64,000 bases of DNA from Aurantiochytrium sp. KH105 (lineage: Eukaryota; Sar; Bigyra; Thraustochytrida; Thraustochytriidae), in assembly GCA_003116975.1 (NCBI GenBank), contig BGKB01000038.1:372001-436000 (forward strand). Reading direction: 5' to 3'. Shown here piece by piece: positions 21,401 through 29,319 of this stretch. The notes under the pieces were generated by a model. The model had not been told where the DNA came from. It saw only the letters and a list, made by a program, of their open reading frames with translations, and ran no database searches. Position 1 is the first letter of the stretch. Every line of letters begins with the position of its first letter. The translations under genes and the position numbers were made by a program.

Positions 21401-23431
21401 CTGGTTGAAAGGAAGCTGAAGCGTGAAGAGACCCATGAGTAGACCCATGACGACGTTCTGGATGATGCGCGCGATCATAAATGTCTTGTTCCGCGAGAGA
21501 ACCTTGAATTGGCGCCAAAACACGACGCCTGTGAGCTCGGGCCAGCTCTTCATGAACTTGGGGGACTTCATGATTGCAGACTCAACGTCGTGCAGCGAGG
21601 GGTCGTTGTACTTCTTGCTCGGGGCATTGGAGTAGTCTCGCATATTCGCAAAGTGCTCGGACTCGCGGAAGCAGGCCGCGAACTCTTCCGAGGTGCGGGG
21701 CACTGAGGCTCGGTCGACGTCTTCGCGAATGTAGTTTTCGCCAAGATTGGTCGGAAGCTCCTGCAGATAGTCGGCTGGGTCTTTGTATTTGGGGCAAGCG
21801 TAGCCCAGCTTCTCAAAGTACTCGAGAATCGTAACGCGCGGTCCATGGTAGATGACACTGCCTTCGCTCATGAGCACGATCTGATCAAAGAGATCAAAGG
21901 TCTCCGGGGGCGGCTGCAGCAGCGACACGACGGCAGTAGATTTGAAAATCTTGCACATATTCTTGATTGTCTTGGTAATGTCGTAAGTCGCAGCGGAATC
22001 AAGGCCCGTGGAAATCTCGTCGAGCAAAAGCACCTTGCTTCCCACGACCAGCATCTCGCCCAGCGTGACACGACGGCGCTCGCCACCACTCACACCCTTG
22101 AGCGTAGCGTTGCCAATGACCGTGTCTGCGGCGCGCGTGAGTCCGAGGAGAGCCATGCAGGTTTCAACATTATTGTCGAGATGCTTTTGTGCTCGCTCGC
22201 GATCATTCACCTCCCTTCCGCGAATCTCCTGGACACGATCAAGCCAATTTTTGCGAGAGCGGCACTTGCTGGCAAACTCGAGTGTCTCCCTCACCGTGAG
22301 CACGGGAATGTGGCGATCGACCTGCGAAACGTAGGTAGCAAGGTTCGGGACGTTGATGTCCTTGGTGTCGTAGTCGTTAAAGCGAACCTTGCCTGAGAAA
22401 GTCTGCGTCGCGTTGTCTTTCAGACGATCGTTGATTGCGTACATGAGCGAGGTCTTACCGCTTCCAGCGGCGCCCAGGAGGAGCGTCATGTCACCGGCCT
22501 TGAAAACGCCACTGGCTTTATTGAGCACAACCTTTGTCTCGCCGCGATCGTTCCCAGCGCAGCAGCGCCGCTTGATGCTGTCGTAAATACCAACGACGGG
22601 AAGGGCAAAGATGTTGACAAAGTTTGTCACGACCGTACTCTTGCCACGGAGCCACTGCGGCAGGGAAGACTCTGTCTCCTTGACTTCGAAGTGAAGATCT
22701 TCAAAATGCACATCGATGGCGACGTGCTCGTCCTCGTCAAAAATGAGACGGTTAATCTGGCGAAAGTGCTCTTCGACGCCCATGCGCAAAAGCTGCTGGA
22801 TTTCGAACTCAGATGCCATTCTGGAGCCATGCGTTGAGAGAATGCGACTGGCGCGCACCTGGAGACCGTCTTGAAGCCGTTTGGCGCGGTCCGCGCGGAA
22901 GTCGCCCTCGAAATCCTCGCTCTCGTCGAGGATCGAGCTGAAGCGTCGGGCGACGGCATTGAGGTACCTTTCTAATTTTGCTTTGTTGCGCGACGAGATG
23001 TCGTCGAGGCGAATCTTGCCTTCGAGCTCGATGAGGAGCTTGCTTGTGGCAAGTTGCTCGAGGAGATCTGCCGAAAGGTCCAGCGATTGCATCGCCCGAT
23101 TGAATTCGGCCACGCAGGTCTGGTCTGGTCCTCCCATGAGGCGCATTCTCCCTTCGACCTCGGGCTTTACGACGTGTTCACCTTCATCCTCGTCTTCGCT
23201 GCTCAGCTCTGCAGCGGGATTGTGCGTGTCATTCTCCAAGGGCATGACCTTGTCACCTGCCTCCTTGTCGACTACGCTCTCGGGATCGAGGTCGCTTTCG
23301 CTCAGCGTGCGGTCCTCTCGAATTTCCGCCTGCGCGGCTGCGTTGTCGGCCCTGGCCGGCGTCTCCATGCCAGGCGCGAGGCCGGCGTCGGCGCCCCCAG
23401 CGGCGGCCGCGGCGTCCGAGGTGGGGAGCAT
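18401..23431 (-). CDS. Full-size ABCG/PDR-type ABC transporter
   Basis: A 1676-residue protein; the first ATG is at 23429-23431 (MLPTSDAAAAAGG). The layout is NBD1-TMD1-NBD2-TMD2, the reverse order typical of PDR/ABCG full transporters. NBD1 has Walker A GAAGSGKT (Lys ~326), signature VSGGERRR and Walker B LLLDEISTGLDS, all canonical. That differs from fungal PDRs, which usually have a degenerate NBD1 Walker A. TMD1 follows with about six hydrophobic helices and a cysteine-containing extracellular loop (CVMYCGSSDCDTPYPQMNC). NBD2 has Walker A GSSGAGKTTLLDVLAGRKT (Lys ~1065), a weak signature LSFEETKRLT and FADEPSSGLES. TMD2 ends with a long cysteine-containing last extracellular loop and a final helix. 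The N-terminal ~170 residues are acidic and cytosolic. It is likely a plasma-membrane exporter of lipids, sterols or xenobiotics; the substrate cannot be read from sequence. Confidence 0.95.
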   Translation of the reverse strand: MLPTSDAAAAAGGADAGLAPGMETPARADNAAAQAEIREDRTLSESDLDPESVVDKEAGDKVMPLENDTHNPAAELSSEDEDEGEHVVKPEVEGRMRLMGGPDQTCVAEFNRAMQSLDLSADLLEQLATSKLLIELEGKIRLDDISSRNKAKLERYLNAVARRFSSILDESEDFEGDFRADRAKRLQDGLQVRASRILSTHGSRMASEFEIQQLLRMGVEEHFRQINRLIFDEDEHVAIDVHFEDLHFEVKETESSLPQWLRGKSTVVTNFVNIFALPVVGIYDSIKRRCCAGNDRGETKVVLNKASGVFKAGDMTLLLGAAGSGKTSLMYAINDRLKDNATQTFSGKVRFNDYDTKDINVPNLATYVSQVDRHIPVLTVRETLEFASKCRSRKNWLDRVQEIRGREVNDRERAQKHLDNNVETCMALLGLTRAADTVIGNATLKGVSGGERRRVTLGEMLVVGSKVLLLDEISTGLDSAATYDITKTIKNMCKIFKSTAVVSLLQPPPETFDLFDQIVLMSEGSVIYHGPRVTILEYFEKLGYACPKYKDPADYLQELPTNLGENYIREDVDRASVPRTSEEFAACFRESEHFANMRDYSNAPSKKYNDPSLHDVESAIMKSPKFMKSWPELTGVVFWRQFKVLSRNKTFMIARIIQNVVMGLLMGLFTLQLPFNQYYIKTAVLYFMLMFVGVGSAPLLNDVIAQRNVFYKQARENFFHATSFVSAEFLVGIPLLLQDALLLGILVYFMTGLSLDDNGKHFFIFLFIVLCFGLNVSALIRLLAFGMPDQGAAFAGFIGLIMLMVIFSGALATRLTLPAYYIWIFWWNPLSWAYTSLVQNEFYSATYTAAPKTVDGECVMYCGSSDCDTPYPQMNCGEYFLEARQFITDPAYLWYGVAYVLGITALYLVLASVALTYLRWDERRGGLNSDVVRKTVDFMRMDDEKTRVKMRERTLKAQSEIMDVSAPPVNPSAHGSDIENQRAQTSKGLEFEQVTLSFMNLRYSVEIQAKGGEDDAKAKATPGTRMDRDAARQRSTETLTILNGIDAYAKPYTMTALMGSSGAGKTTLLDVLAGRKTVGKLTGEIYVNGRPKNNARFAQQVGYVEQFGVHLAAATVRESLDFSAALRLPGTVATKEGLKDVVDHIMEILELEPIANRVIGDEETGLSFEETKRLTIAVEMVANPSAIFADEPSSGLESRAALNVLQALRNVAATGRTVIVTVHQPNVAIFNMFDRLLLMRRGGEVVFFDDLGDKSKNLLDYFESFPGVEPCPSNFNPATWMLTVIGAGVSGHSVRDYAQEYRKSSMYKRVLNELDELMPVDWAAAGDAADDDAALDALQDDKTRNLIEDGSAVDAQQHFVTSFGLQLRLLNLRNQAEYWRTPSYSTTRMIILCGLAIMIGLVFVNGDVTNAAAVQSRVSCINILINVTASMNVTTIVPFLFTHRALFYRESSSRMYSSYAYGLALNLAEDPYIFVQVFVTVIPFYWLIGFVSNPIWAFFYYWFINWLFVSLMTYLGVFYSAIMSNPAAAQVLGTLTTQVLGLASGVLILPSVIPNWLIWIYYISPFRWAQEGLIATQFNFMTNPMCNPSGTPTMTDTGTCSDNTTVYNVGTGDFCCPAGSTGTTPRDYVLGPEFLGGEHGYHYDWRWYDVIYLVLLIVVVRVLGVVVTATVNHNKR

Positions 23432-25749
23432 TCTCTTCCGATCTCGATTTGCTCGTTGCGCTTGATGATTCTCTCTGATCACCTCACTCAGTCGCTGGTC
23501 GACAGTCGGAGAGTGGACTCACCAGGTTACTACCGGAGTGGACCCACCAGCGAGCGAGCGAGCAAGCAAGAAGAGCAGCGATCTGTCGCTGCGTCCCCGC
23601 GATCCCCTAGCTCGCGGCTCTGTGGCTCTGCGGCTCTGCAGCTCGTCCGCCGTCCACCTTGTCGTCCGCGATGCAACTCGCGTCCCAGACCCGCCACGGG
23701 CGCTGACTTGAGGTTCTGCTTCCGGAGCGACGCCTCGTCCTTCGACTCGCAGTCCACCGATCCAACCTCGGCCCCTCGCGCGTATGCGCGTACACGTCCC
23801 AGGCCGAGTACACGTCGGCGCCCTTCCTTCTCCAACCTCGCCCCGCCTCGCGTCGGCGCCCTCGAGTTCGGGTTCTGCCTCTGGCCGCGGCGTGCTCAAG
23901 CGAGGCGTCCGCCTGGCTCTGCTTTGCTCTGCTTCGCCTTCTTGCATACGTGCAGGCGCCTGCAGCCAGCCAGCCCGCCAGCCAGCTGCAGCTGCTGCTG
24001 CAGGTGGAGAGAGGCGACCGGCGGAGGGACGGACGTCGGGCGGCCCGTGCCGCTCGCCGTCGCCAGCGCCGCGCCGCGACTGGCGCCCTCGCGCGCGGTC
24101 CCTGCGCCGGGAAGCCCGAGGGCTCCGCTGCGTCGCCCTGCTGGCTGAGCACAGTCAACGGGAAAAAGGAAAGACGGGAGAAAGAGGAGAGAGGAAGGAA
24201 GGACGAGGGAGAAAGAGAAGGAAGGAAAAACAAGGGGTTCAGACGCCGCGCGGAAGGGCGGCGCGGGCGCGCGCACCTGCGTCCGCCCCAGAGCAGGAGT
24301 TCAGGGAGGGAGCGGCGGCGGTTTTGCGACGTTGGGGAAAACCGCGGCAGTTTCATGCATGCGTGCGTGCTTTCTTGACTGGCTGTGAGCGGGGATGAGG
24401 GAGCTTGACGAGGAGGGGGAGAGCGTCGGGTTCGTGGAGCGCGCGGCGAGGAAGGGAGGGCGGGTGCCTGGCTGGCCCAGCTCGAGGAGGGCGCGCGACG
24501 GGTGGACGCGGAGGAGATGAAGATGCAGGTGCAGGTGCAGACGCAGATGTGGATGCGAGTGCCGATGCGAATGCGAATTTGCGGCCTCGATGGCGAAGGG
24601 GAGAGCCCGACGTCGGACGCAGAGACGCGGGTCCCCAGCCGGCGCTGGCTGGGACGATGCGCTCAGCTGCGAAGAAAGAAGTTCGCGCGATCGATGCGAC
24701 TGCAGCCAAGTGATCCGCACGGAGCTTGAACTGACACAGTGCCGGTGAGTGAGGAGTGGCCAGAAAGCTCTCATATGATACCCGCACGTTCGTCGGTATG
24801 GGCTGGACGAAAACATGAAATTCGTGACGCCACGGACACGTGGACAGAGGTGTCATGATGGGTGTGGCACTGGTGTTGTTGTCGTAATGCAGACACTTTC
24901 ACGGGGCTCCGACTCCGGGGAGCCAAATCGGTGGCGAGAGGCGAGAATTGCTTGCTTCCTCGCTTGCTTGATGCTGTTACTCACGTGCCTTGCTGGCAAA
25001 GCGTCATGGCTCCGTCATCAGTCAATCGATTGGCGACTTTCTGAAGAGTTCTCAAAGCTGAAGAAACTAGCCTTTAGCATAGCAAACTCGAGCCTGCGTG
25101 CGCGAATTGCAACTGGGTGCGAATGTTGACGACTCCCAATCGATCGCAGCAGCGGCTGCAGCATGCATGCACGCATGTATGAATGCGTGAGTGAGCGAAC
25201 GCATCGTCGTCGCCTCCTCGATCGTGCATGGTCTCTCTTTCCTCACCATGAATGCATTGAAAGGACTTGCTTGCTTGCTTGCTTGCTTGCTTTCTTCTCC
25301 TTCGCGATGCCGACGTGCTCACTTCACTCCTCTCGACTCCTGTCGGTCATCACATCGCAAGTCCATTTCAGGCCATCTTCGACCTCGAGGTTCAAGTTGT
25401 CATCCCAAGCCAAATCCGCGCGGTGAACGAGTGAGTAGGTGACTGAGTGAATGAGCGAGTGAGTGAATGCGTGCGAGAATGACGACGGCCAGTGGCAGGT
25501 GGGTCACTTTGTTATCTTACTGTAGTGAGCCATGCATGCAGTGGGCCACGATCGGATCGCACCACCTCGAAGTGGTGCCTGTAAAATCGGCTTTGCCGCA
25601 AACAAAGCCGCGGCGCGCGCGAGGGCGGGCGCGGGCGAGGGCAGGGTAGGGGCCCGGAGCGGCGCAAGGCAGCGCGCGCGGGCCTTCCGTCCCCCCACGC
25701 AGGCCGCTCGCAGGCGGAGATCGCCGGGGAAAACTGTAGCAAGACCAAG
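23432..25749. promoter_or_regulatory. 2.3-kb divergent, GC-rich spacer
   Basis: This separates the ABC transporter (-) from the deacylase-like gene (+) and must contain both promoters. The left 1.2 kb is very GC-rich, with Arg/Ala-type open frames on both strands that show no domain. 24510-24580 holds degenerate (GCAGAT/GCAGGT) hexamers. 25266-25292 holds a (CTTG)n repeat. No gene is supported. Confidence 0.5.
25266..25292 (+). repeat. (CTTG)n tetranucleotide repeat
   Basis: About six CTTG units in the divergent spacer. The reverse-complement unit CAAG forms a much longer array at 46632-46679. Confidence 0.9.
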
Positions 25750-27642
25750 ATGACCACCACGGCGAGCGACCTGCCCTCGCGAAAACGGCGGCAGAGGTTT
25801 GGGAAGGGGCAGAGCCAGCGGCGCGCAGGGACTCTGCGGCTATGCACGTACGTGCTGGGCATTCTCATCGCCTGCGATGCCGCTCTGCAATTTTATCTCA
25901 CGTGGGAACCGGCAGTAGACAAGGAGCCGCTGCGCATGTTCGACGCCCTGCCGGACCTCGAGACGCTCGTGACCATGTCTTCCTCTCTGAGTTTTTCCTG
26001 GGACGGCACCGGGTCATCACATGGCAGGGACCCACAGGGCGCTGGGCCCGCGCTTGTCTTTACGCCGGTCTCCTCAAGGTCCTATGAGCTCAACCTTAAC
26101 TCGCGTCCCAGCGATCAAGTGGCCATTACGCTCCGGGACGAGGAAAGCTGCTTCAAGTCCTTTGTCCCGCGTGCCCTCGTGTTTTCCCCACAAAACTGGG
26201 CCTCTCCGCGCCTTGTTCAGGTACAGGAAGACACTGCCAAATTCTTGGCTGGATGCTCTTCGCACGTTCTGCATGAGGTCTTCAGCACCGACCAAGCGTA
26301 TCATGGTCTACACGTGCGCACGCAACCGCTCGCAGGCTTCCGTCCCATTTCAGACATCGGCGCTGGACTCTCGCCAGCAGGCGATGCTCGTAGCAATGAT
26401 GCGGTGGGCTCCATGTCCGAAAATGCGCCTCGCTCCGAAAATCTCGAACCAAGCGCAGACGGCGCTGCAGCGGCCACCGTTACAGAGCAGCAAGAGGACG
26501 GAAGTGCCGTTCAGCAGTCCAAGGACCTCGACTCTGAATCTGCGGACAAAGCGGGCGCATTAGCGAACAGCGCAAGCTCTTCCTCGTCGCTTCGGTCCGA
26601 GGCAATGCACGTTCCACCATCTCCACCTACAGTTACTGGGATTCCTCCAATCGAGGTGTACACGAGCGACACCGATTTGTCGGCGATGCTTCGCGAGCAC
26701 CGGTGCGTGCGGACTGCTTTGTCCAATGGTGCAATCAAGTGCGAGTTCGCGATTGACACACCATGGGCCTCTAGCTTTTATATTATTAGCGCGCCCGCCT
26801 TGCAAGATGACTTGAGCGTGCCTGCACCAATGGCCTTGATCGTGTCAGGCGTCCATGGCAAGGAATTTGCTGGCTTTGGGGCCGGTGGTACCATCAAAAC
26901 GTGGCAGCCAGCACAAGGGCGCCTCATTGTCATTGATCGTATGAATGCCCGCGGCATCGACAAAAGAACCCGGTATGTGCCGCGATTTTCGAAGATGAGC
27001 TCGCACCTCGCCACCGCTTCCGCAAGTACGGGTCCACAGCCGCACCATGACGACCTGAATCGCGATTTCCCCGCAGACGTTTCTGTGCTTCCGGACAAGG
27101 TGTTGCCGGCGCACATATGGGACCTGGTGACCAAGCTCAAGCCCAAACTCTTTCTTGACCTTCACGAAGGATGGGGCTACTACGCACAACTCAAATCGCA
27201 CGAAGCAAAGGAACCAAATGTCCTCGTAGGCAACCCTCGCTTCTCAAAGGGCTCTTCAGTCATTGCCACAGAAAACAGCCTCGACCTGGCGCAAATCATG
27301 GTTGACGCCGTCAACGTCAACGTCAAGGAACGCTTGCATCGTTTCGAGGTTCTTTCGCCACCCATCTCGGGGGGGCTCGCGCGTCGTATTCACAACGCAT
27401 TCGGCGCGCAATCCTTTGTTCTTGAAACAACGCAGCAGAATCAGGCTTTGGAAAAACGCGTTTCGCAACACCTTCACATGGTCGCCGCGGCACTTCAGCG
27501 GATCGGATTCCTTGATCTCACTTTCAAGCCTGCAAAAGTTGTCAAAGCTCGTAAAACCGCTGCACAAGCGGCCGCAGCCTTCTCGGGGTTGGGGGCAGCA
27601 TCGGGCGGGCCGTCGAGCGCGCAACATCCGCACAAAAGGTAG
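25750..27642 (+). CDS. Membrane-anchored M14/AspA-type zinc hydrolase with beta-sandwich N-terminal region
   Basis: A 630-residue protein from the ATG at 25750. A basic N-terminus is followed by a hydrophobic segment at ~27-46, a signal anchor placing the rest outside the cytosol. Residues ~98-165 resemble Calx-beta-type extracellular repeats (L-x-F-S-P-x-N-W-x-x-P). Residues ~170-300 are a low-complexity linker. The catalytic domain (~305-615) has the zinc carboxypeptidase/succinylglutamate desuccinylase-aspartoacylase pattern: zinc ligands in HGKE (His369, Glu372), the DLNRDFP substrate-binding motif, the third zinc ligand in LDLHEG (His472), and the likely general base in FVLETT (Glu559). 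All expected catalytic residues are present. A secretory-pathway or surface amidase/peptidase is the best inference. The substrate is unknown, and DUF2817-like peptidase is an alternative label. Confidence 0.85.
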   Translation: MTTTASDLPSRKRRQRFGKGQSQRRAGTLRLCTYVLGILIACDAALQFYLTWEPAVDKEPLRMFDALPDLETLVTMSSSLSFSWDGTGSSHGRDPQGAGPALVFTPVSSRSYELNLNSRPSDQVAITLRDEESCFKSFVPRALVFSPQNWASPRLVQVQEDTAKFLAGCSSHVLHEVFSTDQAYHGLHVRTQPLAGFRPISDIGAGLSPAGDARSNDAVGSMSENAPRSENLEPSADGAAAATVTEQQEDGSAVQQSKDLDSESADKAGALANSASSSSSLRSEAMHVPPSPPTVTGIPPIEVYTSDTDLSAMLREHRCVRTALSNGAIKCEFAIDTPWASSFYIISAPALQDDLSVPAPMALIVSGVHGKEFAGFGAGGTIKTWQPAQGRLIVIDRMNARGIDKRTRYVPRFSKMSSHLATASASTGPQPHHDDLNRDFPADVSVLPDKVLPAHIWDLVTKLKPKLFLDLHEGWGYYAQLKSHEAKEPNVLVGNPRFSKGSSVIATENSLDLAQIMVDAVNVNVKERLHRFEVLSPPISGGLARRIHNAFGAQSFVLETTQQNQALEKRVSQHLHMVAAALQRIGFLDLTFKPAKVVKARKTAAQAAAAFSGLGAASGGPSSAQHPHKR

Positions 27643-27906
27643 GCGTAGGCCTCCCAATGTTTGTGCTGATTGGTTCAGGGGTTTCATGAATGCTATCATG
27701 GTATTAGAAACAAATGGAAAAAATTGAATACAAAAAGGTTTAAATCTGCTGTCAAAGCGTGCTGTGCGAAGGAGAAAGGACACAATTTTTCCTCACTCTA
27801 TGACGGAGAATATTGGTGATACAATTTTATGACGTGCTCGCAGTGCAGTGCCGGGGAATGTGCCTTGAAGCAAAATAAAAAGGAAACCAGGCAGGCAATG
27901 AATGCA
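27643..27906. other. Short convergent 3' spacer
   Basis: 264 bases between the stops of two convergent genes. AT-richer than its surroundings, which fits 3' UTRs. Nothing else seen. Confidence 0.4.
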
Positions 27907-28596
27907 TCAGGAGGTGTTGAGATCATTAGTTGCATCATCATCAGAGCTTGCCTTTGATTTTGAAGGAGGTGTGATCGTGTATCCAAAACTCAAGAGAAGT
28001 TTGAGCGTCTTCATTGCGGTGATTCGATCGTACTCCTTCTCTTCGTCCGTGAGCTCGCTATAGGGAACAAGACATGGATGCAGTTTATGCTCGTCATCTC
28101 GGGACATGCCATAGGTCCATCCTTGCTGCGTCCGCTGCAGGGCCCACTCCTCGTGTGTATTTTCTGCCAAGAGTTCCGTCAGGTCAACCAAATCCTGCGA
28201 AAGCTCAATATTATCTGTATTCTGCGGATGAGGGACGTAAACAACTCGCGGAAGAGACTGTTGCTCTTGAGTACTTCCATTCTGGTTCTGCTGTCCTGGC
28301 TGCGGCCCCTGCTGCCGGACGAGCTCTTCCACGGTAGCCATGATCAGCATGAGCTGTGCTTCATCGTTGACATTGCATTTAATACGAATCAATGCGCACA
28401 TCTTACTCCGCATCTCGTCGTCTCGGGCAAGACCATCTTCGCTTTCGTCGTTGGTCTTGGTTTGCGCGCAGTCGGCGTGCAATTCGGTATGCGCTCGTTC
28501 AAGCGAGTTGTGATGTTGTTCCATGGTCAACACATGCTCATTGTGAACGCCCGCAACGCGCAGCCTGTCGGCGACGACGCTTGGCGAAGCTCCCAT
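27907..28596 (-). CDS. Stand-alone ryanodine-receptor (RyR) domain protein
   Basis: A 229-residue protein from the ATG at 28594-28596; an upstream extension opens only on a GTG, and a TATAAA lies 75 bases upstream. Residues ~140-216 match the RyR domain of ryanodine receptors: LAENTHEEWALQR, GWTYG, K-x-H-P-C-L-V-P-Y, L-T-D-E-E-K-E-Y-D-R and TLKLLLSFGYTI. These are the family's most conserved blocks in the expected order. The protein has no channel domains, no membrane segment and only one RyR copy. The start MGASPS fits the N-myristoylation consensus (Gly2, Ser6). The middle (~60-100) is helical with two cysteines. Single RyR domains outside ion channels are known in protists and prokaryotes, but their role is poorly defined. 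It lies 723 bases from, and on the same strand as, the large STAND protein gene. Confidence 0.85.
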   Translation of the reverse strand: MGASPSVVADRLRVAGVHNEHVLTMEQHHNSLERAHTELHADCAQTKTNDESEDGLARDDEMRSKMCALIRIKCNVNDEAQLMLIMATVEELVRQQGPQPGQQNQNGSTQEQQSLPRVVYVPHPQNTDNIELSQDLVDLTELLAENTHEEWALQRTQQGWTYGMSRDDEHKLHPCLVPYSELTDEEKEYDRITAMKTLKLLLSFGYTITPPSKSKASSDDDATNDLNTS

Positions 28597-29319
28597 GCTT
28601 GCGCGTAGCTCGCAAGCAGTAGCTTTCGAGGTCTGAGCACGCACGCTCACGCGTGAAAAGGAGCAGTCGGTTTATAAAAATCGAAATGTATGCTTTTGAG
28701 TTTTAGGCCAAGACCTATAGGGGCCTATACCGCAAGGTAACGTCACGGTACGATATCCGTTACGATTTTTGGCGGACCGCCGAGCGGCCGCCGGGGACTC
28801 CGACGCGGAGGCCGCTTGGGCCCGCGCTGCTCGCGACCACCGGCTGCGGCGGGCCAGGAGGCGCCGCAGCCGGAAGCTCACCAGTGGTATAATAGGTATA
28901 GGGGAGAGCTGACGATTCGTTTTTCTTCCCGTTCTTGTTGGGTGGAGCGTAAATTCTTTACTTTTGCAAGTTTGGGGTCTGTGAATTGATGTTTTTGCGT
29001 TGTACACAAGGCAAGGTGGGGCCGCACGCAGCTCGGACGGACATGTTCTAGGCTTTTTGTCCAAGCTGGGTGGTATTCACGCCAACTGTGTGAAGAAAGC
29101 CAAATCTAGAGGCACCTAACGGAGCACGTTGGTTGGACAACCATGAAATAGAATAGGTAAGTCCTCCAAATATAAAATTGTTCGCGAGGCAGACTGCCTT
29201 TCCTTGTCAAAAAAGAACAACAGAAAACCAAATAGCTAGCCAAAAAAGTACCATTTGCGATCATGAATGATTCTTCTTTTGCAATCAAAACCGTTTTCCT
29301 TCTGATTTTTCTTTAAAAT
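28597..29319. other. Intergenic between RyR-domain gene start and STAND gene stop
   Basis: About 720 bases. The part next to 28676 holds the TATA box and short inverted words around a CRE-like ACGTCA at 28741-28746. The right part (29100-29319) is AT-rich and is the 3' flank of the large gene. A 130-codon minus frame here has no family signature and overlaps the promoter, so I do not call it. Confidence 0.45.
28671..28676 (-). promoter_or_regulatory. TATA box for the RyR-domain gene
   Basis: The minus strand reads TATAAA 75 bases upstream of the ATG at 28596. This implies a short 5' UTR of about 45-50 bases and supports the chosen start. Confidence 0.5.

Noticed and set aside
23054-24398. 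Plus frames of 200-364 codons and minus frames of 126-249 codons upstream of the ABC transporter
   Set aside because: Part antisense to the transporter N-terminus, part GC-rich low complexity.
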